A stretch of 64,000 nucleotides of DNA from Mytilus galloprovincialis. Taxonomy: Eukaryota > Mollusca > Bivalvia > Mytilida > Mytilidae. The notes beneath the pieces were generated by a model, which made no database searches, was not told where the DNA came from, and was given only the letters and a program-made list of their open reading frames with translations. This document shows positions 59,501-64,000 of this stretch, piece by piece. The stretch covers positions 2,542,001 to 2,606,000 of the forward strand of contig NC_134843.1 of NCBI RefSeq assembly GCF_965363235.1. The letters are read 5' to 3'. The first letter of the stretch is position 1, and each line of letters opens with the position of its first letter. The translations under genes and the position numbers were made by a program.

Positions 59501-59787
59501 ATAAAAAAAAAAACTAAACAAACAGTTTTTTCTTTCCTTCTTTATTGTTTATTAAGTAAGGTGGTATGCTATTTTAATAGACAGTTGGTGCTATAACGAT
59601 TGCTAATAATGCGCCCTGTCAGCCGACGTGTTCATGCTCTTTCATTAAATAATCAGAACTATGAAAAAAAGGAAAAGGACACATCTCGCAATTTATTAAG
59701 CTACACTTCTAAATTCTTAATTTTATCCTTCTCACAGAACTTGAAATCAGGATAAAATGGCAAGATCAGAATATCTGCTCCATATGA
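47583..59787 (+). CDS. Speculative three-exon gene for a small secreted peptide
   Basis: Candidate exons: 47583-47601 (ATGGCGATGAAG..., donor GTTAGT), 59114-59185 (acceptor TTATTTGCAG, donor GTAATA) and 59738-59787 (pyrimidine-rich acceptor ending CTTCTCACAG, stop TGA). Phases agree (1, then 1). The product would be 46 residues: MAMKLSG, a hydrophobic core LSIIPIVVVILTTTRC typical of a signal peptide, then a short charged tail with one cysteine. The first intron would be 11.5 kb and crosses several repeats. The last exon might instead belong to a longer transcript with exons outside the window, and no polyA signal follows closely. Nothing is known of its function. Confidence 0.22.
47965..48085 (-). 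repeat. Family C repeat, partial
   Basis: Reverse complement of family C (GCTCATTGTTGAAGACCGTA, ACATACCACATCTTCTTC). Confidence 0.72.
48086..51100. other. 3-kb stretch, mostly unassigned
   Basis: A family K fragment lies at 49353-49470 (GTGTTGCTTAATCTTTAGTT). No coding pattern was recognised in the rest, including the 102-codon minus-strand frame at 50316-50624. Confidence 0.4.
51105..51875 (+). repeat. Family J: abundant bivalve repeat with GTC microsatellite
   Basis: Begins GGGCCACGTGAGCTTTTC with a (GTC)n run at 51152-51192. It continues with AACTACTGGGTCAAATTT, CATCATTGGGGTATCTTG, AGAACATAGGGGTAAACTGC and GACCAAAATGGTCAATTGAC, and ends GGCTCTTTAGAGCCTCTAG. I recognise this as a very common bivalve interspersed repeat. 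An internal unit repeats partly near 51700. Strand is arbitrary. Confidence 0.75.
51876..52384. other. Unassigned DNA
   Basis: 52165-52384 may be the outer part of the family K copy that follows. Otherwise nothing recognised. Confidence 0.35.
52385..52660 (+). repeat. Family K repeat, best copy
   Basis: AGCAACACGACGGGTACCAC, GGTGGGATTCGTGTTGTTTA, TTTTTAGCCATGGTGTTGTC and CTGGTATCTTTCGTCCCTCC. A short reversed family C stub follows at 52868-52912. Confidence 0.72.
52915..54510. other. 1.6-kb AT-rich stretch, nothing recognised
   Basis: No gene or repeat match seen. Confidence 0.42.
54518..55507. mobile_element. 990-bp element with palindrome-rich terminal inverted repeats
   Basis: Both ends start TGTTCCGGACCATATGAG and stay complementary for about 100 bp with some changes. 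The arms are packed with the perfect palindrome GACCATACGCGTATGGTC and with ATACTCATATGGTC variants. GATA flanks both ends (54514-54517 and 55508-55511), a possible 4-bp target duplication. The interior has no recognisable transposase; the 62-codon frame at 55023 has no features. Confidence 0.8.
55675..55920 (+). repeat. Family E fragments
   Basis: Two adjacent pieces, GGGTTGTAGTCTCTTTGACA (55687) and GAGCTGTTGTCTCTTAGACG (55870), both matching the same end of family E. Confidence 0.6.
55921..56540. other. Unassigned AT-rich DNA
   Basis: Nothing recognised. Confidence 0.4.
56545..56945 (-). repeat. Family B repeat interrupted by a MITE
   Basis: CATCAAATGGCAAAATCAAA lies on the left and CCCTGACTTGGCATAGGCAT on the right of the insertion. 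About 35 bp of family B is missing at the junction. Confidence 0.7.
56577..56845. mobile_element. 269-bp MITE with about 52-bp terminal inverted repeats
   Basis: Ends CCACAGGCACTTGTCTAAG and its complement with one mismatch. A second block TACCTTAATATAACAC pairs exactly with GTGTTATATTAAGGTA. No ORF and no clear target duplication. Confidence 0.78.
57005..57245 (-). mobile_element. Solo hammerhead repeat, 5'-truncated
   Basis: Sense 3' end TTTGATAACTATTTACC. The 5' end is truncated in the AT-rich portion near 57245. Contains ribozyme copy 9. Confidence 0.82.
57038..57081 (-). ncRNA. Type I hammerhead ribozyme, copy 9 (core intact)
   Basis: All boxes and all six stem I pairs match copy 1 exactly on the minus strand. 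Confidence 0.86.
57435..57890 (-). pseudogene. Decayed reverse transcriptase, copy 3
   Basis: Minus strand: SVSFLELYLEFDISDNLQ (57775-57835), then YIPTSLAYGMDIS (57650-57690), KKIVRKHQDLVDKYFV and IIHDVLK (57455-57545). These match the SASYLDL, NIP..PAYGV.IS and RHHDLVDRY blocks of the other two RT remnants. Frameshifts lie between blocks. It is 190 bp upstream, in sense, of the solo hammerhead repeat on the same strand. Confidence 0.7.
58090..58390 (-). repeat. Family D repeat with CA microsatellite
   Basis: ATAAAGGCAACAGTAGTATA, CCGCTGTTC, AACTAAAACTGAGGGAAACG, then (CA)n at 58246-58267 and GATAAGTACCGTGACACGTC. Confidence 0.72.
58645..58885 (-). repeat. Family B repeat, near full length
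   Basis: ACTGAACTTCGAGGAAAATT to TGTATGACAGTCGCATC, with GGTACAGGTATTTTCTTAC inside. Confidence 0.78.
59270..59440 (+). repeat. Family D repeat, partial
   Basis: TTGTTGTTTGGTGGTTCTCC, CTCGGATTTGTTTTCTCTC and AGCGGTATACTACTGTTGCC. Lies between candidate exons 2 and 3 of the speculative peptide gene. Confidence 0.68.
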
Positions 59788-59789
59788 CT

Positions 59790-60940
59790 GTATATTTCTT
59801 CAAAAATACCTACTAGGACTAATACAAACTTTAAACTGTATTTCATTGAGGACAGTAAACTTGATAACTGTACATATGAAAATTAATTAAAAATCTGAAC
59901 TGGTAAACGCAAATAGGTTTTTTGCCCAAATGTTTACCTTATGAAATGTAACATTACAGTCACCCTATTTGTCATAGATCCGTGTCTCCGCAGTTATTTT
60001 TGATTTTTGTGACAATATCTGAATCTGTATTTTTAGTCTTTGATAAATATTACACTTTATATATATTAATTGTGGTTGTTGCACTAATTATGTCTGGTAC
60101 TTCTTATAGTTGAACACGATACGTCAGTTTATAGTTTGAAGCATCTTTTAGACTAAAATGGTTCTGTTTATTGTTTTGACATGATCATCATATCACAAGT
60201 TTTTGATTCAAGGAGATATCGTGTCTTCCTGGTTTTTGAAGTGCATATAAGCATCATTTCATATCAGCAGGTTAAAGGGACATTATCTACGAGATATTAA
60301 AGAATCATTACGATTATTTTTGTTCAATCACTAACGAAATTCGTTAAAAGACTAAAATAAACAATAAACGATGCATGAACACCATAATATGTATCAGCAT
60401 TTCGTGTGTACTTTAGTCTAGACGTCATCTTATTAACCGAAGAGGTGACCACTGAAAATTCCGACAGCCATTTAACCCTATAAAACATAAATGTGGATAT
60501 AAATTGATAGCAAACAAGTGCAATCGGATCTTGCAAGTGAATAATTCACCAGTAAAGTTCCTTAACCTATTTGGAGAAAATTAAACCAAACTGGCTTCTA
60601 AAAGCCAATTATATTTCTCTATGTCACTTGTATAAAAGATGCAAGAAAACATCGTATTTTAATTTTTGTGATATATTATAGCTAATGCCCCTTTTACATA
60701 GATGACATTGATTTAAGTAAAGTTGAATGAGTTCATTTCCTTCTGTATCAATACAAATGCTGTCTGGTCGTATCCAGACTTATACATTTGAAATAACATA
60801 AACGGTACTGATATTACTATACCAGATGAACATTCGACAATAAATGTCTCTTCAATGATGCTTGAAGCCATGGTATTTGAAAATCTAAAAATACAGGTTG
60901 AAAAGCTTACAAAACCAAAAAGGAAAGAAAGAATGAAAAA
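59790..60940. other. 1.1-kb unassigned DNA
   Basis: No gene or repeat recognised. Confidence 0.42.
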
Positions 60941-60941
60941 G

Positions 60942-61085
60942 GTTTACAAGATTTTGATTTGAAAGTATTCGTTATATTTTAATGTCATTACCGATGCATT
61001 GGCCGTTTACAAGATTTTATAACAGAAAAATTTCGATATGAAAGTATTTGTTATATTTTAATGTCATTACCGAAGCATTGGCTAT
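60942..61085. repeat. Imperfect tandem duplication (63 and 81 bp)
   Basis: GTTTACAAGATTTT starts both units, and TATATTTTAATGTCATTACC with GCATTGGC ends both. The second unit has an 18-bp insertion. Confidence 0.85.
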
Positions 61086-61089
61086 TAAA

Positions 61090-62005
61090 TATTTGAATTG
61101 GCATCTGTACAATACATTTATTTTCAAATATTAGCAGCAAAGTTTGACTAACTAAAGCATATACCAAAACCTAGTGAACCTGAATCATAAAGATGCTGTG
61201 TACTTTATCCCCTTCTTTAAATTATTTGAATTATTTAGATTGATCGCCTGACAGTTTTCAGAAAAGTGTCATATCATAAATTGGCGACGGGATCCGTAAT
61301 AACTATTTTAAATGATGTTGCATGTACATTATCGAAATATGTCTGTAAAAGCCAAAAGTGTTAACTTTATATCTTTTGAATTCCTGTTTTCGTTTACTAA
61401 TGTGAAATCTAATTATATAAAAACAGATAAATTGGAGTATTTATGATGAAGATATGTGTCAAACTCTACTTTTAGTCTCATGCTGCATTTGAATGCCAAA
61501 CTTTACATACGTTTTAGCTAAACTTCTATCGATTACTCCGAAGACAACAATTTGTAAAATGTTTTATCTGTGATTTTAAATACTTTTTATGTTATTAAAT
61601 CTGAGAATGTCATTAGCCGTTATTTTCGTTGCTATGCACGGTCGTTTTTATACCAGTGTAGAAATGAAAGGCGTTTTCATGGTTTTACTGAACAAATAGT
61701 TGTAGACTACACCTCAGTGAGCTTGACTTACTGAAACAACCATACAACACATCAAATAGCTTCTTTATTGAGCTTTGAAGGACACAGTGTCTATGAAAGT
61801 TGTTATAAACTGAAATTTTTACGTGAACAAAATTATCAGAGATAAGTGCAGTAAACAAATTTCATGAAACAGTAAATTACAAAACAAATAAAGCTAGCAT
61901 GCAATAAAGCATTGGTTTCGAACATTGATTATTGCGGATTACTTTTACCTTTCGTCACTATTGTTGTTTTTGCGATTGTTTCGATGGATATAAACACATA
62001 CTCAG
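61090..62005. other. Unassigned AT-rich DNA
   Basis: Nothing recognised. Confidence 0.42.
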
Positions 62006-62009
62006 GATC

Positions 62010-62232
62010 AGTAAAATAAAAAAAATACCGAACTTCAAGGAATATTCAAAACGGGAAGTCCCTTATCAAATGGCAAACACAAAAGCTCAAACACACCGTA
62101 CGAATGGTAAACAACAATCATATTCCTGCATTGGTACCTATAAATAAAGGCAAAAGTAGTATACCGCTGTTCGAAATTCATAAATCGATTGAGAAAAAAA
62201 CAAATCCGGGTTACAAACTAAAACTGAGGGAA
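62010..62232 (-). repeat. Family B fragment followed by family D fragment
   Basis: 62010-62135 is family B (CCGAACTTCAAGGAATATTC, CATATTCCTGCATTGGTAC). 62140-62232 is family D (AAAGGCAAAAGTAGTATACC, ACTAAAACTGAGGGAAAAG). Confidence 0.68.
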
Positions 62233-62265
62233 AAGTTATCAAAGGTACCAGTATTATAATTTAGT

Positions 62266-62309
62266 ACACCAGACGCGCGTTTCTTCTACATAAGACTCAT
62301 CAGTGACGC
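62266..62309 (-). ncRNA. Hammerhead ribozyme, copy 10 (stem II base pair lost)
   Basis: CTGATGA, GAAA and GTC are intact, but stem II GTC faces GAA, losing the pair next to the core. Activity is doubtful. Confidence 0.75.
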
Positions 62310-62611
62310 TCATATCAACATATTTATGAAGCCAAACAAGTACAAAGTTGAAGAGCATTGAGGATCCAAAATTCCAAAAAGTTGTGCCAAATACGGCTAA
62401 GGTAATCTATGCCTGGAATAAGAAAATCCTTAGTTTTTCGAAAAATTCAAAGTTTTGTAAAAAGGAAACTCATACAAATGACCACATTATTGATATTCAT
62501 GTCAACACCGAAGTGTAGACTACTGGGCTGGTGATACCCTCAGGGACGAAAGCAGTGGCATCGACCCAGTGGTGTAAATAGTTATCAAAGGTACCAGGAT
62601 TATAATTTAGG

Positions 62612-62655
62612 ACGCCAGACGCGCATTTCGTCTACATAAGACTCATCAGTGACGC
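62612..62655 (-). ncRNA. Type I hammerhead ribozyme, copy 11 (core intact)
   Basis: Intact boxes and stems. Stem III has one wobble pair because ACGC is ATGC. Confidence 0.83.
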
Positions 62656-62672
62656 TCATATCAAAATATTTA

Positions 62673-62820
62673 TATATTAAAAACGCATCAAACATAAGAG
62701 GAGAACAACGACACAACAAAAACACAACAATAAAAAATAACATACACAGAAACGTACTATAATATCCTAGCTCAACCTCTCTCTTGTATGACAGTCGCAT
62801 AAAACTCAATCATATTGAAA
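62673..62820 (-). repeat. Family D and B fragments
   Basis: ACGCATCAAACATAAGAGGA and GAACAACGACACAACAAAAA (family D), then AACCTCTCTCTTGTATGACA (family B). Confidence 0.6.
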
Positions 62821-63150
62821 AAAATATCATTCACAAGGAGATAGGACCTGTATCGCAATGAATTGTAATATAGGCCGTTTATATTACCATTGCATTGTCA
62901 CTTCGCTTAATTTTATTTTGTTGAACTATTTTTTTTTTAGATATTTGACTAAACTCTGTACTTATTATTTGGACTTTACAAGGTTTTGTGTCACAAATGA
63001 TCGATGTCCTGTTGTGTGTCCTTATCATTATTATCTGTCATCTTTAATTATACCAGGCATTGAAAATAAAAGAGATGTGGTGTTTTTTCAAAGAACGGGT
63101 TGCACAAAATGCATTATACATTTTAACATAACAATATTTACCTGTCTCCT
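62821..63150. other. AT-rich DNA with a chance 133-codon frame
   Basis: The plus-strand frame at 62858-63259 runs into a family D repeat at its end and has no domain or splice support. Confidence 0.45.
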
Positions 63151-63154
63151 TCCT

Positions 63155-63350
63155 TCAAATAAGGCAACCGTAGTATACCGCTGTTCGAAAGTCACAAATC
63201 GCCTTAGAGAAAACAAATCTAGGAACACACTAAAACCAGGGGAAACACATCAACTATAAGAGGAAACCAACGAAACAACAGAAACACTGAAGTGAACAAA
63301 AACAAAGGACAATGCAACACACACAGAAACAAACTATAAGATAACATGTG
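63155..63350 (-). repeat. Family D repeat
   Basis: AGGCAACCGTAGTATACCGC, ACTAAAACCAGGGGAAACAC and ACTATAAGAGGAAACCAACG. Confidence 0.7.
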
Positions 63351-63470
63351 CCAACTTTAAAATCAGGTTCATTTTCTTTTCGTAGCAATTCGTATACTGT
63401 CCTAAACAGGAAAGGTGTCATGATTTCAAACTTTCCTATTCGATCATTTATTACTGATATAATTGATAAT

Positions 63471-63512
63471 TGCGTCTGGCGTCCTAAATTATAATCCTGG
63501 TACCTTTGATAA
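63471..63512 (+). mobile_element. 3' stub of a hammerhead repeat
   Basis: Starts at the ribozyme cleavage region (GCGTCTGGCGTC) and ends CCTGGTACCTTTGATAA, so only the last 40 bp of a copy remain. Confidence 0.75.
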
Positions 63513-64000
63513 AAGGATACTTAAGTGACCAAGCTTCTTATTGAATGCTTTAATGTCTTTAATAGAAATATTCCTATTTTATGTTCATAGACTTTTCTGT
63601 TATACTTTTATGTATTTTTTTTTACTGGACCATTATTGCTGTTGTATTCAGTCTTTATGCGTTATGCGTGCATGAATGTCATTTTATCAATAATTTCATT
63701 ATTCTTTCGGTCTACAGTTTATGCGTTTATGCATTTTAATCAAATGTTGTCCTTTGAACAAATTTTTATTTTGTATTTTATTTATATAATTGATATTTTA
63801 AAAAAAAAACTATCTATCTTTTGTTATGTAATACGTGATGGTTTGACCTATAGTGTCTGACATCCGCGTCATTTAGACATTAGTAGATAGTTGTCATACC
63901 AGATCTTATTTTTATATTGATTAGGAATGACAAATGCTTAATAATACAGTAAGTGCAGATTTTATTCGGTTACAATTAATATTTTGACACTAATTTCATC
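63513..64000. other. AT-rich DNA to the window end
   Basis: Nothing recognised. Confidence 0.4.

Larger units (their letters stand above)
62233..62672 (-). mobile_element. Hammerhead-repeat dimer, minus strand
   Basis: Two ribozymes 346 bp apart enclose one monomer. The sense 3' end is again TTTGATAACT, joined directly to a family D sequence. The sense 5' end lies about 15 bp before the first ribozyme. The structured segment lacks about 10 bp. Confidence 0.84.

Noticed and set aside
62858..63259. 133-codon plus-strand frame
   Set aside because: Its last 30 codons are a family D repeat and the rest shows no family motif.
1..64000. CRISPR arrays, bacterial operons and tRNA genes
   Set aside because: No regularly spaced palindromic repeats with unique spacers. 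GTTCGA-type boxes occur only inside interspersed repeats without a cloverleaf. Everything else is eukaryotic in character.

Overview
The window is AT-rich nuclear DNA from a marine bivalve, most likely a mussel (Mytilus-like). I infer this from interspersed repeat families I associate with bivalve genomes, long repeat-filled introns with GT-AG boundaries, and two animal genes. No viral, bacterial or organellar segment was recognised.

Layout. Positions 1-11,500 are a graveyard of mobile elements. They hold tandem hammerhead-ribozyme (retrozyme-like) repeats, decayed reverse transcriptases, a hAT element with a target duplication, a decayed DUF3504 gene and a possible gag remnant. An intronless TRIM-type gene (RING, two B-boxes, coiled coil, PHR) lies on the minus strand at 11,555-13,192. 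From 13,560 to 20,400 there is another decayed reverse transcriptase, a 2.2-kb element with 107-bp perfect terminal inverted repeats nested in an older repeat, foldback DNA and a LINE tail. A nine-exon PTPN1/PTPN2-type tyrosine phosphatase gene runs from 20,864 to 29,981 on the plus strand. It encodes 432 residues ending in a tail anchor, with consistent splice phases throughout. From 30,000 to 64,000 I found no solid gene. This part holds interspersed repeats, several inverted-repeat elements, three local tandem repeats, more hammerhead copies (57.0 and 62.2-62.7 kb) and one speculative split gene for a small secreted peptide (47,583-59,787).

The most interesting content is the hammerhead family. 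Eleven ribozyme-type sites, ten with a recognisable hammerhead fold and one with the core deleted, sit in about 350-bp monomers. Some monomers are in tandem, many cores look intact, a second RNA hairpin shows compensatory changes, and most copies share one 3' terminus. Two of three related reverse-transcriptase remnants lie next to hammerhead copies on the same strand, which suggests a partnership to test. The two clear genes are unrelated in function (ubiquitin ligase and ER-anchored phosphatase) and show no operon-like linkage.

Repeat families are given the working letters B, C, D, E, J, K. These are mine, not database names.
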